Shown: positions 1 through 5,311 of the stretch, piece after piece
Position numbering within the stretch: position 1 is the first letter of the stretch
Layout of the letters: each line of letters begins with the position of its first letter
DNA from: an uncultured Lachnospiraceae bacterium
Lineage (GTDB): Bacteria; Bacillota; Clostridia; Lachnospirales; Lachnospiraceae
NCBI GenBank assembly: GCA_905235345.1
Contig: CAJOLO010000110.1
Span: 1-5,311 of the forward strand
Length of the DNA stretch: 5,311 nt
Direction: 5' to 3'
The notes under the pieces: model-generated
The model's input: only the letters and a program-made list of their open reading frames with translations
Database searches by the model: none
What the model was told of the DNA's origin: nothing
Made by a program: the position numbers and the translations under genes

Positions 1-318
1 TATGAACTTAAGGCTTATATACCGGATAATCTTGAACCTGGGAAATATTATCTGTCGTATGTAGGAATGTATAATAAAGCAGGTTATGATGCGGGGTATA
101 ATATATCAGGCGGAAAGCTTATGGGATTCGGAAACTGTGAATGGCTTAACTCATTCAATTACAATGGAACTGCGGATATGTTGATAAATGATAGGGAAAT
201 CTTATCTGCCATGTGGAGAGCAATGCTTGATGAAAGAATATCATCAGGATTAAGAAACAGGCAGAGAGGACTTAAATCTCCCACAAGTCTCGCAAGAGCG
301 AGACTTGGATATCACTAA
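1..318 (+). CDS. C-terminal part of an unrecognised protein (5' end outside window)
   Basis: The frame is open from the first base to the TAA at 316-318, giving 105 visible residues. The internal Met at position 67 is not a credible start, because the frame continues upstream of it without a stop and no ribosome binding site precedes it. I do not recognise the family. The first third (IPDNLEPGKYYLSYVGMYN) reads like strands of a beta-sandwich, as in carbohydrate-binding or immunoglobulin-like modules, and the middle (residues about 58-78, LINDREILSAMWRAMLDERI) looks helical. The last 22 or so residues are rich in Arg and Lys and are partly encoded by a perfect hairpin at 284-307, so this tail may not belong to the conserved fold. 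The gene converges on the PilZ gene with 8 bases between the stop codons. No signal peptide or function can be judged because the N-terminus is missing. Confidence 0.7.
   Translation, partial: YELKAYIPDNLEPGKYYLSYVGMYNKAGYDAGYNISGGKLMGFGNCEWLNSFNYNGTADMLINDREILSAMWRAMLDERISSGLRNRQRGLKSPTSLARARLGYH
284..307. repeat. Perfect 10-bp inverted repeat with AAGA tetraloop inside the 3' end of the first gene
   Basis: The arms CAAGTCTCGC (284-293) and GCGAGACTTG (298-307) are exact complements around a 4-base loop at 294-297. The hairpin lies within the last 12 codons of the upstream gene and just beyond the stop of the convergent PilZ gene. Neither side has a run of T, so it is not a textbook rho-independent terminator. 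It could still help end or stabilise either transcript, or be a dispersed palindromic repeat that supplies the end of the reading frame. Confidence 0.6.
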
Positions 319-326
319 TTTACTTT

Positions 327-680
327 CTATACTTCATCAATGTATTTTGCGTAATCATCAAACAGATAGTCGAAGATTCCGGCGAGTCCGACGAATTCAC
401 ATCCATAACGGTATACGCCATCTTCTAATTCAGATACGTTAAGAATCTTAACCACGGTCAATAACTTTTGCTCTGCTTGCTCCAGCGTAATCGTTGCATT
501 GAAATAATATCCTTTAGGCAGATAGGTTGATGTTGTAAATCCGATTCCTGCTTTGCTGATATCAAATACATGAATCTCTGCATTAAGATCGGTAATAACA
601 TTGTTATCCTGCTTAAATACTTCTGATACTTCAAGATTCAATTGAATCGGAAGTCTCTTATAACGTCTTTTTTCTTCCAT
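327..680 (-). CDS. Stand-alone PilZ-domain protein, probable cyclic-di-GMP receptor
   Basis: This 117-residue cytoplasmic protein consists of little more than one PilZ domain. The two cyclic-di-GMP-binding motifs of the family are visible: RxxxR at residues 5-9 (RRYKR) and the D/NxSxxG motif at residues 40-45 (DISKAG), followed by beta-barrel strands through about residue 97 and a short acidic C-terminal helix. Both motifs are intact, so ligand binding is expected. Single-domain PilZ proteins usually act as adaptors that change motility, exopolysaccharide output or another process when bound; the partner here is unknown and no diguanylate cyclase, flagellar or polysaccharide gene is in view. 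The ATG start is supported by GGAGGA at 688-693 on the minus strand, 7 bases upstream. The gene is divergent from purB and convergent with the unrecognised gene at the left edge. No T-tract terminator is visible after its stop. Confidence 0.9.
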   Translation of the reverse strand: MEEKRRYKRLPIQLNLEVSEVFKQDNNVITDLNAEIHVFDISKAGIGFTTSTYLPKGYYFNATITLEQAEQKLLTVVKILNVSELEDGVYRYGCEFVGLAGIFDYLFDDYAKYIDEV

Positions 681-734
681 AATTCATTCCTCCAATACTA
701 ACTTCGTTGTTGGTTATGGTTTGCCTGATAAGTA

Positions 735-753
735 TAGTATATCAGATATACTA
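735..753. promoter_or_regulatory. 19-bp perfect palindrome, operator-like, over the PilZ promoter
   Basis: TAGTATATC (735-743), a single central A (744) and GATATACTA (745-753) form an exact inverted repeat with 9-bp arms. It covers the whole extended -10 of the probable pilZ promoter, the usual position for a repressor operator. The AT-only steps also make TATACT appear on both strands, so part of the symmetry could reflect -10 sequence. No regulator can be named. Confidence 0.45.
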
Positions 754-763
754 CATGAGAAAA
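736..763 (-). promoter_or_regulatory. Probable promoter of the PilZ gene, extended -10 type
   Basis: Read on the minus strand, TGATATACT (744-736) is an extended -10 element (TGn followed by TATACT). The -35 match is weak (TTTTCT at 763-758, 16-base spacer), as expected for extended -10 promoters. Transcription would begin near 729, leaving a leader of about 50 bases before the ATG at 680. The -10 sits within the palindrome at 735-753. Confidence 0.45.
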
Positions 764-829
764 TAATAAGCTTAATTTGCTATATTGTAACATACCTTGC
801 ATAAAATCACAAATAAAAATGTATTTTGA

Positions 830-858
830 TTGACATTTTCGTAAGAAAAAGATACATT
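830..858 (+). promoter_or_regulatory. Probable sigma-A promoter of purB
   Basis: A consensus -35 TTGACA (830-835) is followed after exactly 17 bases by TACATT (853-858), which matches four of six positions of TATAAT. The start of transcription would be near 865-866, giving a purB leader of about 125 bases. It is the best promoter match upstream of purB on this strand. Confidence 0.6.
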
Positions 859-865
859 ATTATTG

Positions 866-990
866 GGAAATATGTCAGCCAAAGCTGATTTGAATCTTGC
901 ACCAAGGCTTGCCGGAGTCATACTTGAATTGGTGTATGTTTTTACAAGTTGAAATATGCTGTGAAATAGCAGCAATTATTAGGAGGAATT
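866..990 (+). promoter_or_regulatory. purB mRNA leader with small hairpins and a 26-codon mini-ORF
   Basis: The leader is longer than translation alone requires. It can form a small hairpin at 875-888 (TCAGC/GCTGA around CAAA), a long-range helix CACCAA (900-905) with TTGGTG (929-934), and a hairpin at 957-974 just before the purB ribosome binding site. An ATG at 872 opens a 26-codon frame that ends at 952, beginning MSAKADLNLAPRLAG; a weak GGG lies 4 bases before it. No T-tract terminator is present, so classical transcription attenuation is not supported. Whether the leader regulates anything is inference. Confidence 0.3.
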
Positions 991-2439
991 ATGAAGGATA
1001 AATATGTAAGCCCATTATCAGAGCGTTATGCAAGCAAGGAGATGCAGTACATATTCTCACCTGATATGAAGTTTAAGACATGGAGAAAACTATGGATCGC
1101 ACTTGCAGAGACAGAGAAGGAGTTGGGACTTTCAGAGGATGGAAAGCCGAGAATTACCGATGAGCAGATAGAGGAGCTCAAGGCATTTGAAAGTGACATT
1201 AATTATGATGTGGCGAAGAAGAGAGAGAAGCTGGTGAGACATGATGTAATGAGTCATGTGTATGCTTATGGAAAACAGTGTCCTGAGGCAGCGGGAATTA
1301 TACATCTGGGAGCAACCAGCTGTTATGTTGGAGATAATACGGACATAATCATTATGACTGAGGCTATGAAGCTTGTTCGTAAGAAATTATTGAATGTTAT
1401 CAACGAGCTTTCAAAGTTTGCTCTGCAGTATAAGGATTTACCGACTCTTGCATTTACGCATTTTCAGCCGGCACAGCCTACAACAGTGGGCAAGAGAGCT
1501 ACGCTTTGGATAGAAGAGCTTATGTTGGATCTGTCAGATCTTGATTATATGATAAGTCAGCAGAAGTTGTTAGGCTGTAAGGGAACTACGGGAACCCAGG
1601 CAAGCTTCTTAGAACTTTTTGACGGAGATCATGAGACTGTCAGAAAGATAGACGGAATGATAGCTGAGAAGATGGGATTTGCCGAGTGTTATCCGGTATC
1701 AGGACAGACTTATTCAAGAAAAGTGGATACAAGGGTACTCAACGTGCTTTCGGGAATTGCCCAGAGTGCTCATAAGTTTTCTAACGATATCAGACTTTTG
1801 CAGCATCTTAAAGAGATTGAGGAGCCGTTTGAGAAGAACCAGATAGGATCTTCGGCTATGGCGTATAAGAGAAATCCTATGAGATCGGAGAGAATTGCGT
1901 CTCTTGCCAATTATGTTATGGTGGATGCACTTAATCCTGCGATAACAGCATCGACCCAGTGGTTTGAGAGAACGCTTGATGATTCAGCTAATAAGAGAAT
2001 ATCAGTGCCGGAGGCATTTCTTGCTGTTGACGGAATACTTGATCTTTATCTTAATGTTGTGGATGGACTAGTTGTATATGAAAAGGTTATTTACCAGCAT
2101 TTTATGAAGGAGATTCCTTTCATGGCAACAGAGAATATTATGATGGATGTAGCAAAACGTGGGGGAGACCGTCAGGAACTCCATGAGAAGATTCGTGAGC
2201 ATTCGATGGCAGCGGCTGAGGTTGTTAAGAAGTATGGCAAGGAGAATGATCTTGTAGACCGAATAGCTAATGATCCTGCATTTGGAATGACTAAGGAGAT
2301 GATCGAGGAGATACTTGATCCTAAGAACTTTGTCGGTCGTGCTCCACAGCAGACAGAGGAATTCATAACAGAGGTTGTTAAGCCGGTACTTGATGCTAAC
2401 AGTAATCTGCTTGGACTTACAGCGGAGATTAATGTATAA
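991..2439 (+). CDS. purB: Adenylosuccinate lyase (EC 4.3.2.2), eukaryote-like form
   Basis: This enzyme acts twice in purine synthesis in the cytoplasm: it releases fumarate from SAICAR to give AICAR, and from adenylosuccinate to give AMP. The 482-residue product has the fumarase/aspartase superfamily layout, mostly helical and expected to be a homotetramer. Visible landmarks are SPLSERYAS near the N-terminus, RHDVMSH at 83-89, HLGATSCYVGDNTD at 105-118, THFQPAQ at 156-162 with the predicted general acid His157, KGTTGTQASF at 197-206, and the signature loop GSSAMAYKRNPMRSE at 286-300, which carries the catalytic serine (Ser287 by alignment with human Ser289). The length and many blocks, such as QWFERTLDDSAN (323-334) and FVGRAPQQ (447-454), match human ADSL (484 residues) from memory far better than the shorter Bacillus-type PurB. 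The signature has Ala291 where the human enzyme has Pro. The start is fixed by AGGAGG at 981-986. The gene is monocistronic, with its own promoter and terminator. Confidence 0.95.
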   Translation: MKDKYVSPLSERYASKEMQYIFSPDMKFKTWRKLWIALAETEKELGLSEDGKPRITDEQIEELKAFESDINYDVAKKREKLVRHDVMSHVYAYGKQCPEAAGIIHLGATSCYVGDNTDIIIMTEAMKLVRKKLLNVINELSKFALQYKDLPTLAFTHFQPAQPTTVGKRATLWIEELMLDLSDLDYMISQQKLLGCKGTTGTQASFLELFDGDHETVRKIDGMIAEKMGFAECYPVSGQTYSRKVDTRVLNVLSGIAQSAHKFSNDIRLLQHLKEIEEPFEKNQIGSSAMAYKRNPMRSERIASLANYVMVDALNPAITASTQWFERTLDDSANKRISVPEAFLAVDGILDLYLNVVDGLVVYEKVIYQHFMKEIPFMATENIMMDVAKRGGDRQELHEKIREHSMAAAEVVKKYGKENDLVDRIANDPAFGMTKEMIEEILDPKNFVGRAPQQTEEFITEVVKPVLDANSNLLGLTAEINV

Positions 2440-2452
2440 AATATTTTTATTC

Positions 2453-2481
2453 TTGACTAGTATATCATATTGTAATATTAT
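2453..2481 (+). promoter_or_regulatory. Promoter-like sequence between purB and its terminator
   Basis: TTGACT (2453-2458) and TATTAT (2476-2481) each match the sigma-A consensus at five of six positions and are separated by exactly 17 bases. Transcription would start near 2488, only about 25 bases before the terminator stem at 2512, so the product would be an RNA of roughly 75 bases or, with readthrough, a long gltA leader. The region is very AT-rich, so a chance match is possible. Confidence 0.35.
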
Positions 2482-2511
2482 GATGTTAATTTAGTGATAA
2501 GAATATTAACT

Positions 2512-2562
2512 ACACCTCAAAGACGAGATATGGATATATCAATATCGTTTTTGAGGTGTTTT
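2512..2562 (+). terminator. Rho-independent terminator of purB
   Basis: ACACCTCAAAGACGA (2512-2526) pairs continuously with the complementary arm at 2545-2559, with one G-T pair, and inner bases at 2527-2543 can extend it partly. TTTT follows at 2559-2562, then AT-rich sequence. The stem begins 72 bases after the purB stop. It is unusually long for an intrinsic terminator; no U-tract of similar quality is seen for the minus strand. Confidence 0.75.
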
Positions 2563-2656
2563 AATATATTTATGGTTTATTTTATAGGGCAATTGCACAC
2601 ATCTCGCATAAATGTAACAATAAAATGTTAAAAATATATGAATTTTCAAAAAATTA

Positions 2657-2686
2657 TGGAGAAACAAAGCAAGTATATGCTATACT
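2657..2686 (+). promoter_or_regulatory. Probable promoter of gltA, extended -10 type
   Basis: TGCTATACT (2678-2686) is an extended -10 element with TATACT at 2681-2686. TGGAGA (2657-2662) serves as a -35 with four of six consensus matches and an 18-base spacer. Transcription would start near 2693, about 38 bases before the GTG start codon. Confidence 0.55.
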
Positions 2687-2715
2687 GTTACATGTTGAAG
2701 AAGTGTGCTGAATAA

Positions 2716-2727
2716 AGAAAGGGTGAT
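2716..2727 (+). promoter_or_regulatory. Ribosome binding site selecting the GTG start of gltA
   Basis: AGAAAGG (2716-2722) matches the 5' part of the anti-Shine-Dalgarno complement and runs directly into GTGAT (2723-2727), which matches its 3' part. The GG ends 8 bases before GTG at 2731. No in-frame ATG has a comparable site; the next methionine is residue 27. Confidence 0.65.
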
Positions 2728-2730
2728 TGA

Positions 2731-4116
2731 GTGAATAACGACCACGAAGAAAAGATTAATGCTTTTGCAAAAATATCAGAAGATATTCAGAACTTATCGA
2801 ATCTCTGTATGGAGAATTTGAAGATTGATCCGGACCTTTATACAAAGTATGAGGTTAAGAGAGGACTTCGCGATATCGACGGACGAGGAGTACTTACCGG
2901 ACTTACGGATGTATCAAAGATACAATCATATATTGTTGAAGATAATGATATGATTCCCTGCGAAGGTAAACTTTATTACCAGGGTATTGATGTAGAAGAT
3001 ATTGTAGCCGGTTTTATCGAGGAGAAAAGATTTGGTTATGAAGAGACTGTGTATCTTCTGCTGTTTGGGCAGCTTCCGAATCAGGAACAGTTAGATACAA
3101 TTAAGGATATTCTTGGTAATTACAGAACATCTCTTCCTACACATTTTGTAAGGGATATAATATTGAAGGCACCCAGTAAGGATATGATGAATATGTTACA
3201 GAGAAGTGTGCTTACATTATATGCTTATGATGAGAAGGCAGATGATACATCAATTCCCAATGTATTAAGGCAGTGTCTGCAGTTGATTTCAGTAGTACCG
3301 TTACTTTCGGTATATGGATATCAGGCATACAGCCATTATCATGATGGGAACAGCCTTTTTATACATACACCGCAGGAAGATCTTTCAACGGCTGAGAATA
3401 TACTATATCTGTTAAGACCTGACAGCAAGTATTCAGAATTGGAAGCAAGAATTCTGGACCTTGCACTGGTATTACACGCTGAGCATGGTGGTGGTAACAA
3501 TTCAACATTTACCACGCACGTTGTGACATCCTCAGGAACAGATACATATTCGTCAATGGCTGCATCTTTAGGTTCCCTTAAAGGGCCTAAGCACGGTGGT
3601 GCCAATATCAAGGTTACAAAGATGTTCGAAGAGATGAAGGAAGCGGTTTCCGACTGGGATGATGAGGATGAGATTAAGGATTACCTCAAGAAACTGCTTC
3701 ATAAGGAAGCATTTGATAAAGCAGGACTTATATATGGTATGGGACATGCGGTTTATTCCATATCAGATCCGAGAGCCAAGGTTTTCAAAGGTTTTGTGGA
3801 GAAGCTTTCCGTTGAGAAGGGTTATGATAAGGAATATCGCTTGTATGCCAATGTAGAAAAGCTTGCACCGATCGTTATTGCGGAGGAACGCAAGATATAT
3901 AAGGGTGTAAGTGCCAATGTAGACTTTTATTCGGGCTTTGTGTATGAGATGTTAGGACTTCCGACAGAGTTATACACACCATTGTTTGCGATTGCAAGAA
4001 TGGCGGGCTGGAGTGCTCACAGAATAGAGGAGCTTATTAATCAGGGCAAGATTATTCGTCCGGCATATAAAGCGGTTAAGAAGAATCAGAAATATATACC
4101 TATAAATGAAAGATAA
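2731..4116 (+). CDS. gltA: Citrate synthase (EC 2.3.3.1)
   Basis: This cytoplasmic enzyme condenses acetyl-CoA with oxaloacetate to give citrate; in fermentative anaerobes it typically serves glutamate synthesis through a partial TCA pathway. The 461-residue protein has about 40 N-terminal residues before the family start motif RGLRDIDGRGVLTGLT (44-59), then the LYYQGIDVEDIV segment (81-92). Catalytic and oxaloacetate-binding residues are all present: His252 in HAEHGGGNNS, His288 in GPKHGGAN, His339 in GMGHAVY, Arg348 in SDPRA, Asp398 in NVDFYSG, Arg423 and Arg443. Their spacing (252 to 288, 339 to 348, 423 to 443) equals that of pig citrate synthase His238/His274, His320/Arg329 and Arg401/Arg421. 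GHAV also follows the animal enzyme rather than the GHRV of E. coli. A related specificity such as 2-methylcitrate synthase cannot be excluded by reading. The gene has its own promoter and a strong terminator; no aconitase or isocitrate dehydrogenase gene adjoins it. Confidence 0.93.
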   Translation: MNNDHEEKINAFAKISEDIQNLSNLCMENLKIDPDLYTKYEVKRGLRDIDGRGVLTGLTDVSKIQSYIVEDNDMIPCEGKLYYQGIDVEDIVAGFIEEKRFGYEETVYLLLFGQLPNQEQLDTIKDILGNYRTSLPTHFVRDIILKAPSKDMMNMLQRSVLTLYAYDEKADDTSIPNVLRQCLQLISVVPLLSVYGYQAYSHYHDGNSLFIHTPQEDLSTAENILYLLRPDSKYSELEARILDLALVLHAEHGGGNNSTFTTHVVTSSGTDTYSSMAASLGSLKGPKHGGANIKVTKMFEEMKEAVSDWDDEDEIKDYLKKLLHKEAFDKAGLIYGMGHAVYSISDPRAKVFKGFVEKLSVEKGYDKEYRLYANVEKLAPIVIAEERKIYKGVSANVDFYSGFVYEMLGLPTELYTPLFAIARMAGWSAHRIEELINQGKIIRPAYKAVKKNQKYIPINER

Positions 4117-4122
4117 GAAGAC

Positions 4123-4149
4123 GGCGGGAATTAATATCCCGCCTTTTTT
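4123..4149 (+). terminator. Rho-independent terminator of gltA
   Basis: GGCGGGA (4123-4129) and TCCCGCC (4137-4143) form a perfect 7-bp GC-rich stem around a 7-base loop, followed by six T (4144-4149). It begins 7 bases after the gltA stop. On the other strand the stem is followed by a mixed pyrimidine stretch, so it may also stop transcripts from the convergent kinase gene, less efficiently. Confidence 0.93.
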
Positions 4150-4218
4150 AGTGAAGTTATAGTTTGATTGTAACTGTACAGGTAGCATTTCGCACATTTA
4201 CTAAGAGATATGTTCGAT

Positions 4219-5311
4219 TTATTGAATATGAAGTTTAACTGTGAATGTCGTGATCCCTTCAGCGCAGTCTACACTTATCTTACCCTTGTGGTTAGTGACT
4301 ATGGTTTTGGCTATGGATAAACCAAGACCAAAATGTCCGTTTGCCCGGTGTCTTGATTCATCTGAACGGTAGAAACGTTCGAATAGCTTTTCGCGTTCAG
4401 AGACGGGAATCTCTTTTCCGGTGTTGGCAACTGTAAGATTGACGTGGTGCGATGTTTGCCATAGGGAAATGGTAATCGTTCCGTCTTTGTCAGTGTATGT
4501 TATCGCGTTATCAATAAGTATAGCGGCAACCTGACCAATCTGTTCCCTGACACCGTAATAATGCAGAGCGGGAGTGACATTTTCATAGTCCATCATAACC
4601 CCTTTTTCAAAAGCCACACTTTCCATAGGGAGGATACGCTCAAGTATAGTATCGCTGATACAGAAATCATTCCTCTCCATATCTTTGTAAGGAGTCTGGT
4701 CTAATCTGGTAAGAGTTAAGAGTGAGCTTACAAGTTCATGCATTCTGTCACATTCATTCTTGATATATAAAAGTTGTTTGTTCTCTCCTATCTGATCCTC
4801 AAGAAGTTCGCTGTTGGAGAGGATTACAGCGATTGGAGTTTTTAATTCATGGCTGGCATCGGAAATAAACTGTTTCTGCTTAGTGAATGCTTCTTCGACA
4901 GGTTTAACCATCCATCCGGAAAGCATATAGGAAATAAGTGCGAAGAATGCTAATGCCAGTACGCCTGATACAATGGATATAACATGGACCATTTTGATTG
5001 ACTGAACTGCGGAGGAATGGTCAATAAATGCGATTAATATGTTGTCCTTATTCTCGCGTACCATGTAACGGAGATCTTCAATAGTTCCTTCTTTCTTATT
5101 TGAAGCAAGTATCTGAGTACAGTATTCTTCTATAACCTCATCTGTGTAGCTGTCGGATAATGTATTGTCTATAGACTCTAACTCGTTGTTCTTGCTGTAT
5201 TTTACAAAGATGTAGTGTGCTGAAGAAAGCTCTATATGACGTCTGGCGGAAGGTGCGTTAATGTCCGGAATATCAAATGGACGGTGATAGTTCTCATTGG
5301 CACTATCTGGA
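4219..5311 (-). CDS. Membrane sensor histidine kinase of a two-component system (N-terminus outside window)
   Basis: The frame is open from the right edge to the TAA at 4219-4221, giving 363 visible residues. The Met encoded at 5062-5064 is internal: 82 in-frame codons precede it without a stop. Visible residues 1 to about 105 form a probable extracellular sensor region ending in GTIEDLRYMV and a strand-rich stretch, then one transmembrane helix (about 106-131). HisKA follows, with the phosphoacceptor His154 in SHELKTP (153-159). The HATPase_c domain shows the N box with Asn268 (LIDNAITYT), a G1-like VANTGKEI (294-301), the F box FERFYRSDESR (310-320) and the G2 box HFGLGLSIAK (326-335). G1 has Asn where the usual DxGxG has Asp, a variant I recall from related Firmicutes kinases. 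A first transmembrane helix and a response regulator gene are expected to the right of the window. The stimulus is unknown. The gene converges on gltA. Confidence 0.93.
   Translation of the reverse strand, partial: PDSANENYHRPFDIPDINAPSARRHIELSSAHYIFVKYSKNNELESIDNTLSDSYTDEVIEEYCTQILASNKKEGTIEDLRYMVRENKDNILIAFIDHSSAVQSIKMVHVISIVSGVLALAFFALISYMLSGWMVKPVEEAFTKQKQFISDASHELKTPIAVILSNSELLEDQIGENKQLLYIKNECDRMHELVSSLLTLTRLDQTPYKDMERNDFCISDTILERILPMESVAFEKGVMMDYENVTPALHYYGVREQIGQVAAILIDNAITYTDKDGTITISLWQTSHHVNLTVANTGKEIPVSEREKLFERFYRSDESRHRANGHFGLGLSIAKTIVTNHKGKISVDCAEGITTFTVKLHIQ

Larger units (their letters stand above)
681..990. other. Divergent intergenic region between the PilZ gene and purB
   Basis: These 310 bases hold the PilZ ribosome binding site (688-693), a 19-bp palindrome over the probable PilZ promoter, the probable purB promoter (830-858) and the purB leader. 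I looked for purine, ZTP, preQ1 and cyclic-di-GMP riboswitch cores in the purB leader and recognised none. A frame on the minus strand (772-975) would need a TTG start without a ribosome binding site and is not called. Confidence 0.6.

Noticed and set aside
772..975. 67-codon open frame on the minus strand upstream of purB
   Set aside because: It starts with TTG without a ribosome binding site, has no recognisable domain, and runs antisense across the purB promoter and leader.
681..990. Possible cyclic-di-GMP or purine-type riboswitch between the PilZ gene and purB
   Set aside because: The neighbouring genes make either plausible, but none of the conserved core sequences of the GEMM, purine, ZTP or preQ1 motifs could be recognised.
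2172..2366. 64-codon minus-strand frame inside purB
   Set aside because: It lies entirely within the conserved purB coding sequence in another frame and has no family features.
3339..3611. 90-codon minus-strand frame inside gltA
   Set aside because: It is the antisense of the conserved catalytic region of citrate synthase; composition is typical of a shadow frame.
3766..3774. Loss of an active-site arginine in gltA (GHAV in place of GHRV)
   Set aside because: Pig citrate synthase also has GHAV after its catalytic His320, and the substrate-binding arginine is the later Arg348 in DPRA, which is present.
3659..3856. 65-codon plus-strand frame inside gltA
   Set aside because: It overlaps gltA in another frame, covering the conserved GMGHAVY region, and has no independent start signal.
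991..4116. purB and gltA as one operon
   Set aside because: They share a strand, but a strong terminator at 2512-2562 and a separate promoter at 2657-2686 lie in the 291-base gap.
3970..4197. 75-codon minus-strand frame across the gltA end and terminator
   Set aside because: It reads through the gltA terminator hairpin and the conserved 3' end of gltA; its hydrophobic stretch is the antisense of terminator and AT-rich sequence.

Overview
The window looks like an ordinary chromosomal stretch from an AT-rich, low-GC Gram-positive anaerobe, most likely a member of the Clostridia close to Lachnospiraceae. This assignment is inference. It rests on the base composition, strong GGAGG-type ribosome binding sites, the style of the sensor histidine kinase, and the versions of adenylosuccinate lyase and citrate synthase present. 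No mobile element, CRISPR array, tRNA or rRNA was seen, and nothing amounts to a new multi-gene system.

Layout from left to right. (1) Positions 1-318, plus strand: the C-terminal 105 residues of a protein I do not recognise, ending in a basic tail that contains a perfect 10-bp hairpin. (2) Positions 327-680, minus strand: a stand-alone PilZ-domain protein, probably a cyclic-di-GMP receptor, convergent with the first gene. (3) Positions 681-990: a divergent intergenic region with a 19-bp palindrome on the probable pilZ promoter, a good sigma-A-type promoter facing purB, and a purB leader of about 125 nt that holds a 26-codon mini-ORF. (4) Positions 991-2439, plus strand: purB, adenylosuccinate lyase, of the type close to the animal enzyme. 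(5) Positions 2440-2730: an intergenic region with the purB terminator, a promoter-like sequence just upstream of that terminator, and the gltA promoter. (6) Positions 2731-4116, plus strand: citrate synthase with a GTG start and a strong terminator at 4123-4149. (7) Positions 4219-5311, minus strand: a membrane sensor histidine kinase whose reading frame runs off the right edge, so its N-terminus is missing.

The genes are separate transcription units rather than an operon. purB supplies purine biosynthesis (IMP to AMP and the SAICAR step). Citrate synthase feeds acetyl-CoA and oxaloacetate into citrate, which in anaerobes of this kind usually serves glutamate synthesis. The PilZ protein and the histidine kinase are signalling proteins with no visible link to either enzyme. 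The observations most worth a second look are the palindrome over the pilZ promoter, the promoter placed directly before the purB terminator, the purB leader mini-ORF, and the resemblance of both enzymes to eukaryotic counterparts at key motifs.
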